Below are positions 25,829-33,347 of a stretch of DNA of 47,759 nucleotides, in pieces. The DNA is from Rubritepida sp. (GTDB lineage: Bacteria > Pseudomonadota > Alphaproteobacteria > Acetobacterales > Acetobacteraceae): contig JAQGHY010000117.1 in the NCBI GenBank assembly GCA_028291455.1, positions 1 through 47,759 of the forward strand. Direction: 5' to 3'. Under the pieces are notes generated by a model that had not been told where the DNA came from, did not search any database, and saw only the letters and a program-made list of their open reading frames with translations. Within the stretch, counting starts at the first letter, position 1; every line of letters starts with the position of its first letter. The translations under genes were made by a program, and so were the position numbers.

Positions 25829-27199
25829 TCAGCGCGCGCGCAGGAGTTCCGGCACGCGGAGCAGGATGAACTCGTTGTCGTCGGCGCGCGTCAGGTGACG
25901 GCCGGCGCTGAACGGCAGGTTATTGTCGTTGCCCACGATGATGTGGTCCGCGTCGACCATCGCCACGTTCTCGATCGTGAAGAATGGGAAGGTCAGGCGG
26001 TTGGCCGGCGCGCCGGGGGGCAGGTCGCCGCGCTGGCGGGCGCGGTTGTCCGGGTCCTGGATCGCCATCAGGTCGATATGGCCGATCTTGCGGACGAAGC
26101 CCTCGGCATCGGCCGCGCCGAAATCCACCAGGTAGATGCGCTTCAGGCCGGCCGGCTGGACGAAGCAGGCCGGCGGCGTCACGCCGTCGCGGCAGGCGAG
26201 GCCGGGGTCGCCCTGGCCGTTGTCGCGCTCGATCACCAGTGCCCGGCGATCGTCGATGAAGTTGATGTCGCCGATGGAGACGCCGCCCGGCTCGAAGCGG
26301 TAGCGCAGGCTGCGGCCGGTGAACTCGGCGCGGGCGATGCTGAATTCCAGCAGGCGCAGGAAATTGCCCTCGGACTGGTCGGTGTTCGGGGTGAACAGCG
26401 GCTGCTCCAGCAGAGCCCAGAGCGTCTGGCCGTCCGGCGTCTGCGCCAGGCCCTCGAAACCGCCCGAGCGGCGGACGCGGAAGGGCGTGCCGGCGGTGGG
26501 CGTCGCAGGCATGGAGAGGGCCGGATGGTCGGGGGAGCGGAGCACCTCGCCGTCCAGGCGCGTCTCCACCAGGCGCGTGACGCGGCCTTGGGCATCCGCC
26601 TGGATCAGGTAGGGGCCGAATTCCTCACCGAAGTAGAAGCTGCCGTCGGCGAGGGGCTGGATGCTCTCCAGGTCGAAGTCCTGGCCGGTCAGGTAGCGCT
26701 CGCGGCTGCCCTCGGTGACGATTGGGAAGGGGACGACGCTGTTGGGGTCGCTGAGGAAGATCGTGCGCTCGACGGCGACGGCGCCGGTCGTGAAGTTCGG
26801 GCGGAGGCGGTGGAACATCAGCATCGAGTCCGCGCTGTTGCGGCGGGCGCCGAAGCCGTTGTCGGTCACGACCCAATAGCTGCCGTCGCCGACCGGCTTG
26901 ATGCCGGAGAAGCCCTGGATCGCCTGGCCCTGGAACGGCAGCGGGATGCCGGTGTCGCGGCTACCGTAGGCCGCGCCGGTGTTGCCCATGATGCTGCCGG
27001 GCTGGGCCGTGCGGAGGTTGCCCGGACCGTTGAAGCGGCCGGAGACCGCGAAGCCCGGCGGCGCATCGGCCGGCGGCGCCGTGAAGGTCGCGGCGGGCAG
27101 GATGGCGTGGCCCTCGAGGCGCGCTTCGAAACGCGTGTCGGCGAAAGCGGGAACGGCCATGGTCAGGGCGGCAACGGTGGCAAGCAGGACGCGACGCAT
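25829..27199 (-). CDS. secreted esterase-like activity of phytase family protein
   Basis: The 456-residue protein has a clear signal peptide (RRVLLATVAALTMAVPAFAD) and a beta-propeller-like body matching the 'esterase-like activity of phytase' family. Markers are GQAIQGFSGIKPVGDGSYWVVTDNGFG, the FDLESIQPLADGSFYFGEEFGPYLIQ segment, GGFEGLAQTPDG and NVAMVDADHIIVGNDNN. Acidic residues in the FDLES and GEEFGP segments probably bind metal. It would act in the periplasm or outside the cell on phosphate esters or lipids; the substrate is not known. Confidence 0.85.
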   Translation of the reverse strand: MRRVLLATVAALTMAVPAFADTRFEARLEGHAILPAATFTAPPADAPPGFAVSGRFNGPGNLRTAQPGSIMGNTGAAYGSRDTGIPLPFQGQAIQGFSGIKPVGDGSYWVVTDNGFGARRNSADSMLMFHRLRPNFTTGAVAVERTIFLSDPNSVVPFPIVTEGSRERYLTGQDFDLESIQPLADGSFYFGEEFGPYLIQADAQGRVTRLVETRLDGEVLRSPDHPALSMPATPTAGTPFRVRRSGGFEGLAQTPDGQTLWALLEQPLFTPNTDQSEGNFLRLLEFSIARAEFTGRSLRYRFEPGGVSIGDINFIDDRRALVIERDNGQGDPGLACRDGVTPPACFVQPAGLKRIYLVDFGAADAEGFVRKIGHIDLMAIQDPDNRARQRGDLPPGAPANRLTFPFFTIENVAMVDADHIIVGNDNNLPFSAGRHLTRADDNEFILLRVPELLRAR

Positions 27200-27279
27200 C
27201 GGCGGGAAACCCCTCGGAATGAAGGGCGCGGCCTAGCAGCGGCACATGACCGTCAGCTGACGGATTTATGTCAGCCCGA

Positions 27280-27438
27280 TCAAACCAGTTCGAGCAGGAC
27301 GGATTTGACGAGCATCGCAGCCAAGGCCGCCGTCGCGATCGCCGCACCGACCGGCATCCATCGGTGCGCCAAGGCGAAAGCGCCGCCGCCGACGATCAAG
27401 GCCCAGGCGAACAGGTCGCCATATTCGACATGATCCAC
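27280..27438 (-). CDS. small membrane protein with GTG start, 52 residues
   Basis: Starting at GTG (27438-27436), the frame encodes VDHVEYGDLFAWALIVGGGA, then a hydrophilic turn AHRWMP and a second hydrophobic helix ending in LVKSVLLELV before TGA. Two membrane segments fill nearly the whole protein. GGGAGG lies six bases before the GTG, a strong ribosome-binding site. The gene has no ATG at its start and so is easy to miss. Function is unknown. It lies between the phytase-family gene and a GNAT gene, all on the minus strand, but the 62-bp upstream gap with TATAGAT could hold its own promoter. Confidence 0.6.
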   Translation of the reverse strand: MDHVEYGDLFAWALIVGGGAFALAHRWMPVGAAIATAALAAMLVKSVLLELV

Positions 27439-27500
27439 GACAAACCTCCCGTTTTTGTAATGTTTCGGTAATCTATACGCCGGGGCTTCCTAAAGCCAGC

Positions 27501-28205
27501 CTATTTCCGCAGCGATGCCTTCGGCCGGCCAGCCGCGTCCCAGCTGGAATCCGCCAGCCAGGCCTCGATGGCGTTGCGGCGGGCAGGCCACTCCTCCTCG
27601 ATGATGGAGAACCAGGCGGTGTCCCGCCGGCGGCCCTTGATCGTCAGATGGGCGCGTAGCGTGCCCTCATAGGTGAAGCCCAGCCGGGCGGCGGCACTGC
27701 GCGAGGGAGCGTTCAAGGCGTTGCACTTCCAGGTCAGGCGCCGGTAGCCGAGGTCGTCCATCGCATGGCGCATTAATAGAAACATCGCCTCGGTCGAGGC
27801 GCGCGTGCGCTGCATGCGCGGACTGAACCAGATGTTGCCGAGTTCGATATGCGCGTGGGCGGGGTAGATCTCCATCAGCGTCAGCCAGCCGTCGACGGAA
27901 CCGCTGCGGTGCGGGCGCACGGCCCAGGCGATCGGGTCGTGGGTGGTGGCGAAATTGCCGACGAACGTGCGGAACGCGGCTTCGGTGGCGAAGGGCCCGT
28001 AGCCCATATAGGCCCAGCTCGCCTCCGACCCCTCGCCTTGCATGGCCTGCCAGAGGTCGGCCGCATGGCGGATGTGCAGCGGCTCCAGATCCACGCTCTG
28101 GCCGCGATGGGGGATGCGGGCGGGGAGCTGACGGGGCGTGGGATCGACCCGTGGGCCGACCGGCGGCGCGGTCTCGGGGTCATGCGGGGGCTGAAAATCG
28201 CTCAT
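27501..28205 (-). CDS. GNAT N-acetyltransferase, RimJ/RimL type
   Basis: The 234-residue protein belongs to the RimJ/RimL-like GNAT group. It has VDLEPLHIRHAADLWQAMQGEG, WLTLMEIYPAHAHIELGNIWFSPRMQRTRASTEAMFLLM, RRLTWKCNALNAPSRSAAARLGFTYEGTLR and DTAWFSIIEEEW. Related proteins acetylate protein N termini or small amines using acetyl-CoA. About 30 proline-rich residues at the N terminus are outside the domain. It is divergent from fpr, whose ATG lies 53 bases away. Confidence 0.88.
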   Translation of the reverse strand: MSDFQPPHDPETAPPVGPRVDPTPRQLPARIPHRGQSVDLEPLHIRHAADLWQAMQGEGSEASWAYMGYGPFATEAAFRTFVGNFATTHDPIAWAVRPHRSGSVDGWLTLMEIYPAHAHIELGNIWFSPRMQRTRASTEAMFLLMRHAMDDLGYRRLTWKCNALNAPSRSAAARLGFTYEGTLRAHLTIKGRRRDTAWFSIIEEEWPARRNAIEAWLADSSWDAAGRPKASLRK

Positions 28206-28257
28206 GCGGCATGATCGCCTGCTTGCGCCGCCGCGTCACCCACCCCAAAAACCCCCC

Positions 28258-29064
28258 ATGGACATCGCAGCAGAACCCATCGTCGCCGCCCCCCCGGGAT
28301 TTTTCGCCGAGGAAGTCTTCTGGGTCCACCACTGGACCGACAGCCTCTTCAGCTTCAAATGCCGCCGGGACCCGGGCTTGCGCTTCACCTCCGGCCAATT
28401 CGCCATGATCGGGCTGATGGTCGGCGGCAAGCCGCTGGTGCGCGCCTATTCCATGGTCAGCCCCGCCTGGGAGCACCATCTCGAATTCCTCTCCATCAAG
28501 GTGCAGGACGGGCCGCTGACCTCACGCCTCCAGCACATCCAGGTCGGCGAGCGCGTGCTGATCGGCCGCAAGACGGTGGGAACGCTGGTCCTCGACAATG
28601 TCCGGCCAGGGCGGAACCTCTGGCTGCTGGCCACCGGCACCGGCCTCGCCCCCTTCATGTCGCTGATCCGCGACCCCGACGTCTTCGACCGCTTCGATCG
28701 CGTGATCGTGGCGCATACGGTGCGCGAGGTGAAGGAACTGGCCTATCGCGACTACATCACCGGTGAGCTGCGGGAACACGAGTTGCTTGGCGAAATGGTG
28801 AGCGAAAAGCTGATCTACCTCCCCTCGGTGACGCGCGAGCCCTTCCCCGTCCAGGGCCGCATTACCACCCGCCTCGAATCGGGCGATGCCGAGCGCCAGG
28901 CCGGCGTGGAGCCGCTCGATCCCGAGCACGACCGCGTGATGATCTGCGGCAGCGAGGCCATGAACAGCGATTGCAAGGCGCTGCTGGAAGCCCGTGGCTT
29001 CATCGAGGGCACCAACCACGTTCCGGGCAGCTATGTCGTTGAAAAGGCATTCGTCACTAAATAG
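28258..29064 (+). CDS. fpr: ferredoxin-NADP reductase Fpr (plant-type FNR fold)
   Basis: The 268-residue FAD enzyme has the FAD-binding RAYSMVSPAWEHHLEFLSIKVQDGPLTS, the NADP-binding LLATGTGLAPFMSLIRD and the ending VMICGSEAMNSDCKALLEARGF. The C terminus HVPGSYVVEKAFVTK is typical of bacterial Fpr. It balances NADPH and reduced ferredoxin, often under oxidative stress. The start at 28258 gives the family N terminus, but no ribosome-binding site precedes it (the leader is C- and A-rich), so an upstream ATG at 28204 or leaderless initiation is possible. A second, unrelated FNR type lies at 3954-4967. Confidence 0.92.
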   Translation: MDIAAEPIVAAPPGFFAEEVFWVHHWTDSLFSFKCRRDPGLRFTSGQFAMIGLMVGGKPLVRAYSMVSPAWEHHLEFLSIKVQDGPLTSRLQHIQVGERVLIGRKTVGTLVLDNVRPGRNLWLLATGTGLAPFMSLIRDPDVFDRFDRVIVAHTVREVKELAYRDYITGELREHELLGEMVSEKLIYLPSVTREPFPVQGRITTRLESGDAERQAGVEPLDPEHDRVMICGSEAMNSDCKALLEARGFIEGTNHVPGSYVVEKAFVTK

Positions 29065-29074
29065 CCGGTCATTG

Positions 29075-29099
29075 GCAACCCGAGCCTCCCCACAGTGTT
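29075..29099 (+). promoter_or_regulatory. candidate EcfG-type promoter for otsB
   Basis: GCAAC-N17-GTT lies directly before otsB, the same arrangement as upstream of csbD. Trehalose genes are classic EcfG targets in alphaproteobacteria. The GTT is only 12 bases from the ATG at 29112, which would leave an almost leaderless message, so the site is doubtful. Confidence 0.25.
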
Positions 29100-29111
29100 A
29101 GGGTCTGCGCC

Positions 29112-29867
29112 ATGGAAACATTACCGCAACGCCCGCGCGCCGTACCGAGCCCGCGGGAAGTCCTCTCGCGGTGTGCACTCCTCCTCGATGTCGACGGGAC
29201 TTTGGTCGAAATCGCGCCGCGCCCCGACGACGTCTTTGTCCCCGATACGCTTCGTTCGGATCTCGGCGCCCTGTACGAAGCCATGGGCGGTGCCGTCGCG
29301 CTGATCACCGGGCGCGGGCTGGCCGATGTCGAAGGGCTCATCGCGCCGCTGCGGTTGCCGATCGCCGCCGAGCATGGCGGCGTGCTGCGCCCCGACCCTT
29401 CGGAACCTCCCCAGCGCGCCCTGCTCCTGCCTGCGCCGCAGGAGTGGCGGGACGCCGCCGCCGCCTATGTCGCGGCCCATCGGGGAATGGTCTTCGAGGA
29501 GAAGTCCGGCGGCTTCGTGCTGCACTACCGCCTCGCACCCGAGCAGGACCTGCCGGCCTTCGACCTCCTGCGGACCCTGATCGGCACCGCGAAGGAGTTC
29601 GAGATCCTGCGCGCGGCCATGGCCTGGGAGGTTCGCCCGCGCGGCGTGAACAAGGGCGGCGCGGTCCGCAAGATCATGAGCGAGGCGCCCTTTGCCGGTC
29701 GCAAGCCCATCTTCATCGGCGACGACGTGACGGACGAGGACGGGATCGTCGCAGCGAGGGAACTCGGCGGCGAGGGTTACCGCGTGCCGGAAGATTTCCA
29801 GTCGCCGGCGGCGGTCCGCGGCTGGCTCGCATCCCTGGTCGTGGGGCAGCATGCGGCAACCGCTTGA
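29112..29867 (+). CDS. otsB: trehalose-6-phosphate phosphatase
   Basis: This 251-residue HAD phosphatase has LLLDVDGTLVEIAPRPD (nucleophile and acid aspartates), LITGRGLADVEGL, PIAAEHGGVLR, the cap segment EEKSGGFVLHYRLAP, VRPRGVNKGGAVR and the metal-binding IFIGDDVTDEDG. It removes phosphate from trehalose-6-phosphate to give trehalose, an osmo- and desiccation protectant. otsA follows after 84 bp on the same strand. Confidence 0.95.
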   Translation: METLPQRPRAVPSPREVLSRCALLLDVDGTLVEIAPRPDDVFVPDTLRSDLGALYEAMGGAVALITGRGLADVEGLIAPLRLPIAAEHGGVLRPDPSEPPQRALLLPAPQEWRDAAAAYVAAHRGMVFEEKSGGFVLHYRLAPEQDLPAFDLLRTLIGTAKEFEILRAAMAWEVRPRGVNKGGAVRKIMSEAPFAGRKPIFIGDDVTDEDGIVAARELGGEGYRVPEDFQSPAAVRGWLASLVVGQHAATA

Positions 29868-29951
29868 GATGACGCCGCGCATGCAGAGCTATTCGCAGGT
29901 GGGGCTCACCCTGCCGGCGATGCGCCTTTCCCGCAGTTCGGAGGATGGATT

Positions 29952-31292
29952 TTGGCGCGCCTGGTGATCGTATCGAACCGCGTGCCGCCGCTCCGGGAAT
30001 CCGGCGCGGCGGCAGGCGGGCTGACCGTGGCTCTGCAGGAGGCGGTGAAGCGGCGAGAGCTGCTGTGGTTCGGCTGGTCGGGCGAAAGCTCCGACAGCAA
30101 GGAGCCGCGCATGTCCAGCGCCGGCAACACCACCCATGCCTTGCTCGATCTCACCACCGCGGAGCACCGGCTCTATTATTCGGGCTTCTGCAACGGGATG
30201 CTCTGGCCGCTGCTGCATTACCGCTTCGGCCTCGCACAGTTCCGGCGCACCGAGGAAGAAGCCTGGCGCGCGGTGAACCGCCGCTTCGCCGAGGCGCTGA
30301 TACCGTTGCTGCGTGAAGACGACACCATCTGGATTCACGACTTCCATCTGTTTCCGCTGGCCGCGATCCTGCGCGAGCTTGGCGCGAAGCAGCGGATCGG
30401 CTTCTTCCTGCACGTCCCCTTCCCGCCGCCCGCCGTCTTCGCGGCGCTGCCACGCGCGGAGGCGCTGCTCAAGGACCTCGCCGCCATCGACCTGATCGGC
30501 GTGCAGACCGACGAGGATGCCCGGCATCTGGCCGAGGCGATGCAGCAGCAGGGCGTGGACACCCCCGTCGGGGTCTTTCCGGTCGGGATCCATGCCGAAG
30601 GCTTCGCCCGCATCGCCGAGGCCGCGGTCGGACGCAAGGACGGCATCCGTTTCCAGGAAAGCCTCAGCGGCCGGCGGCTGATCTTCGGCGTGGACCGGCT
30701 GGATTACAGCAAGGGCCTGCCGCAGCGGCTGGCGGGCTATGCCGACCTGCTGAAGCGCTTTCCGCAGCATCGCGGCAAGGTGACGTTCCTGCAGGTCGCG
30801 CCAATCTCGCGGGGCGAGGTCTCGCATTACCGCATGCTTCGGCGCGAGCTGGACGAGATGGTGGGGCGCATCAACGGCGAATTCGCCGAGGTGGACTGGG
30901 TGCCGCTGCGCTGGACGACACGCCCGGTCCAGCGCCGCACCCTGGCGGGATTTCTCCGCATCACCCGCGTCGCTCTGGTCACGCCGCTGCGGGATGGAAT
31001 GAACCTCGTGGCGAAGGAATTCGTCGCGGCACAGCCGCCGGAGGATCCCGGCGTGCTGATCCTCTCGCGCTTCGCTGGCGCGGCGCACGAGCTCGAGGGC
31101 GCGGTGAAGGTTAACCCGAACGACCCCGACGAGATCGCAGAGGCGCTGGATTTGGCGCTGACCATGCCGCTCGCCGAACGCAAGGCACGCTGGCGGCAAG
31201 ATTTCGACAGGCTAGTGGAAGCAGGGCCGAGCGGCTGGTCGCGCGCTTTCCTCGCCGACCTGAACCGGGCGGAGTTCGCGGCACCAGGGTGA
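29952..31292 (+). CDS. otsA: trehalose-6-phosphate synthase
   Basis: The 446-residue GT20 glycosyltransferase joins glucose from an NDP-glucose to glucose-6-phosphate. Conserved blocks are LVIVSNRVPPLRESGAAAGGL, TIWIHDFHLFPLA, FFLHVPFPPP, FGVDRLDYSKGLPQRL (the arginine and lysine that hold the donor phosphate), VTPLRDGMNLVAKEFVA and LILSRFAGAAHEL. The start codon is TTG at 29952: it gives exactly the family N terminus and has GGAGG seven bases upstream. The nearby ATG at 29945 is in another frame. With otsB it forms a trehalose synthesis pair. Confidence 0.95.
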   Translation: MARLVIVSNRVPPLRESGAAAGGLTVALQEAVKRRELLWFGWSGESSDSKEPRMSSAGNTTHALLDLTTAEHRLYYSGFCNGMLWPLLHYRFGLAQFRRTEEEAWRAVNRRFAEALIPLLREDDTIWIHDFHLFPLAAILRELGAKQRIGFFLHVPFPPPAVFAALPRAEALLKDLAAIDLIGVQTDEDARHLAEAMQQQGVDTPVGVFPVGIHAEGFARIAEAAVGRKDGIRFQESLSGRRLIFGVDRLDYSKGLPQRLAGYADLLKRFPQHRGKVTFLQVAPISRGEVSHYRMLRRELDEMVGRINGEFAEVDWVPLRWTTRPVQRRTLAGFLRITRVALVTPLRDGMNLVAKEFVAAQPPEDPGVLILSRFAGAAHELEGAVKVNPNDPDEIAEALDLALTMPLAERKARWRQDFDRLVEAGPSGWSRAFLADLNRAEFAAPG

Positions 31293-31361
31293 GTGCGGCG
31301 CCCCTCTTCTGCATGGCGAAACGGCGCGGTAGCCTTCCCCGTCGTTAGAAGGGACAACGCC

Positions 31362-31685
31362 ATGATCGTCGAAGAACGCATCTACACCATGCATCCGGGC
31401 CAGATCGCCCATTACGTGAAGGCCTATGCCGCCGAGGGCCTTGCCATTCAGAAGCCCATCCTGGGCCGGCTGGTGGGCTATTACACGACCGAGTTCGGGC
31501 CCCTAAACCAAGTCATCCACATGTGGGCCTATGAGAGCCTCGCCGAGCGCGCCGAGCGCCGCACGAAGCTTTTTCAGGACCAAGCTTGGCTCGATTACCT
31601 CGGCAAGGTGCGCGGCTTCATCGCGACGCAGGAGAGCAAGCTGCTCATCCCGGCGGCGTTCCACCAGGTGAAGTGGCAGGACTGA
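31362..31685 (+). CDS. NIPSNAP family protein
   Basis: The 107-residue ferredoxin-like-fold protein begins IVEERIYTMHPGQIAHYVKAYAAEG and continues LGRLVGYYTTEFGPLNQVIHMWAYESLAERAERR, the NIPSNAP hallmark. Molecular function in bacteria is unclear. AAGGGA before the ATG at 31362 sets the start. The last 41 bases overlap the 3' end of flhG on the other strand. Confidence 0.92.
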   Translation: MIVEERIYTMHPGQIAHYVKAYAAEGLAIQKPILGRLVGYYTTEFGPLNQVIHMWAYESLAERAERRTKLFQDQAWLDYLGKVRGFIATQESKLLIPAAFHQVKWQD

Positions 31686-32454
31686 ACCTACCGCCGGGCG
31701 CCCTAATCGGGCTCCCGGCCGCTTCCGCCGTGAGAGCCTGGGCCAGCGTCCGCAGGTCCTCGGCCGCCGGGCAGTTCGGGTGCCGCGTCAGCAGCGGCGT
31801 CTGTGCCCGGATCGCGGCGGGGACCTTCACATCCCGGCGCACGGCGCCAAGCAGCGGCACGCCCGCTCCGAGAAACCCCCGGCAAGCGGCGTCCAGCGCC
31901 GCATGGACCCGCAGCGCCTGCGAGTGCTGCGCCACCATATTGACCAGCACGCCCGCGCGGCCTTCCGGCGCATCGCGGCGGTGCAGCTTCAGCACGGCAT
32001 AGGCATCGGTGAGGCTGGTCGGCTCCTCGCTCGCGACGACGAGGAGGAGATCGGCCACAGCCGCAAGCCGTCGTTGCGCGGCCCCCAGTCCGGCGCCGAG
32101 ATCGAGCACCACATCATCCGCGTCTGCGCCACGCAGCAGCGCGACGAGCTGCGCCAGGCCCGCACCCTCCAGCGCCGCCAATGCCGCCGAGCCGGAGCGG
32201 CCGGGCAGCACGCCGAAGCCCGCGGGGTGGGTGATCGTTGCCTGCGCGGCCGTGCAGCGCCCGGCAAGCACGTCGCCAAGATCCAGCCGCGGATCGAGGC
32301 CGAGCTGCACATCCACATTCGCCAGCCCGAGATCGCCATCCACCAGCAGCACGACCCGCCCCGCCTCGGCCAGGGCCTGTGCGAGGCCGATGGCGAGGCA
32401 GGTTTTGCCCACGCCGCCTTTGCCGGAGGCGATGGCGATCAGTCGCCGCGTCAT
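31645..32454 (-). CDS. flhG: FlhG-like MinD/ParA-family ATPase of the flagellar cluster
   Basis: The 269-residue protein begins directly with the deviant Walker A IAIASGKGGVGKTCLAIGLA, followed by VVLLVDGDLGLANVDVQLGL, VVLDLGAGLG and VLVNMVAQHSQA, as in FlhG/FleN/YlxH. These ATPases control flagellar number and placement together with FlhF. The N-terminal extension with the DQAxxLR-type motif that stimulates FlhF in well-studied species is absent. Its ATG overlaps the flhF stop (ATGA). It is the last gene of the fliF-fliG-fliN-flbD-flhA-flhF-flhG row. Confidence 0.85.
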   Translation of the reverse strand: MTRRLIAIASGKGGVGKTCLAIGLAQALAEAGRVVLLVDGDLGLANVDVQLGLDPRLDLGDVLAGRCTAAQATITHPAGFGVLPGRSGSAALAALEGAGLAQLVALLRGADADDVVLDLGAGLGAAQRRLAAVADLLLVVASEEPTSLTDAYAVLKLHRRDAPEGRAGVLVNMVAQHSQALRVHAALDAACRGFLGAGVPLLGAVRRDVKVPAAIRAQTPLLTRHPNCPAAEDLRTLAQALTAEAAGSPIRAPGGRFSPATSPGGTPPG

Positions 32455-33344
32455 GCCGTGTTCTCCCGATGGGGACCGTTGACGAGGCGCGCGGCCAGCC
32501 AGGCCGGCGTCAGCGCCTGCAATCCATTCGCGACCTGCGGGCCGATCCCAGCCTCGGTCAGCGCGAGGCCGGTAGCCGCCGCCGAGAGGATGCCGCCCAG
32601 TCGCCTCACGGTGTCGAGCCGCGTCGGCAACAGGTGCCGCGCGCCGAGCAGGTGAAAGGCCCGGGCCAGTTCGGCGCTTTCGTCGGCATCGAGGCCCGCA
32701 GGCAGGACCAGGACCGGAATGGCATCGGCGGCGCGGATCAGCCGGTGCAGGCGCTCGGCCTGCGCCCCGTCGAAGGGATCGCAGCCGAAGCCGTCGACGA
32801 AGGCCGGCTGGCCGGGCTTGCGGGCGTGCAGGACCTTGGCCAGCACCTCCGGCTGCGCGGCCACAGCCAGCGTCAGGCGCAGCAGCCGCGTGAAGGCGGC
32901 GAGCTGTTCCACCGCACCGGCCCGCGCGCCGTCGGCCGTGACCACGATGGGCGATTGCCCGGCCATGGCGGCACGCGCGGCGAGCTTGGCGCAGGTCAGC
33001 GTCTTGCCCGCCCCGGGCGGCCCAACGAAGAGGATCGGCCGGTCCTCCGGCAGCTTGGCGAAGCTGAGGCGGCCGGCGAGGGCTTCCTCGAGATCGGTCC
33101 CCGCAAAGTGCATGGCCAGCGCCGGCGGCAGGTTGTGCCGCTCCAGTTCGGGCGGCAGACCGCGCGGACCTGCTTCCGGCTCCGGCAGGATGAACTCCGG
33201 CTCGCCCTGGTCCAGCCCTGCGGTAACCTCGACGCCACCGCCCACGCGGCGAGTGCCGAGAACCACGGCCTCCTCGCCCAGCGCCTCGCGGACGGCGGCG
33301 AGGGCGAGGGTCGCATTGCGGGCGTGGAAGACGCGGAGGCGCAT
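32451..33344 (-). CDS. flhF: FlhF-like SRP-type GTPase, degenerate motifs
   Basis: The 297-residue protein begins MRLRVFHARNATLALAAVREALGEEAVVLGTRRV, like the FlhF N terminus. Its NG-type domain has G1 GPPGAGKTLTCAKLAA, a G2-like segment ADGARAGAVEQL, G3 FVDGFG in place of the usual DTAG, and G4 PTRLD. FlhF sets the flagellar site and recruits early parts such as FliF. The altered G3 suggests weak or lost GTP hydrolysis, which is my inference. It is also shorter than typical FlhF (350-450 residues). It lies between flhA (3-bp gap) and flhG (overlap). Confidence 0.8.
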   Translation of the reverse strand: MRLRVFHARNATLALAAVREALGEEAVVLGTRRVGGGVEVTAGLDQGEPEFILPEPEAGPRGLPPELERHNLPPALAMHFAGTDLEEALAGRLSFAKLPEDRPILFVGPPGAGKTLTCAKLAARAAMAGQSPIVVTADGARAGAVEQLAAFTRLLRLTLAVAAQPEVLAKVLHARKPGQPAFVDGFGCDPFDGAQAERLHRLIRAADAIPVLVLPAGLDADESAELARAFHLLGARHLLPTRLDTVRRLGGILSAAATGLALTEAGIGPQVANGLQALTPAWLAARLVNGPHRENTA

Positions 33345-33347
33345 GGC

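Noticed and set aside
24998-27433. An 811-codon plus-strand frame opposite the amidase and phytase-family genes
   Set aside because: It crosses an intergenic region and two real minus-strand genes and shows no domain.
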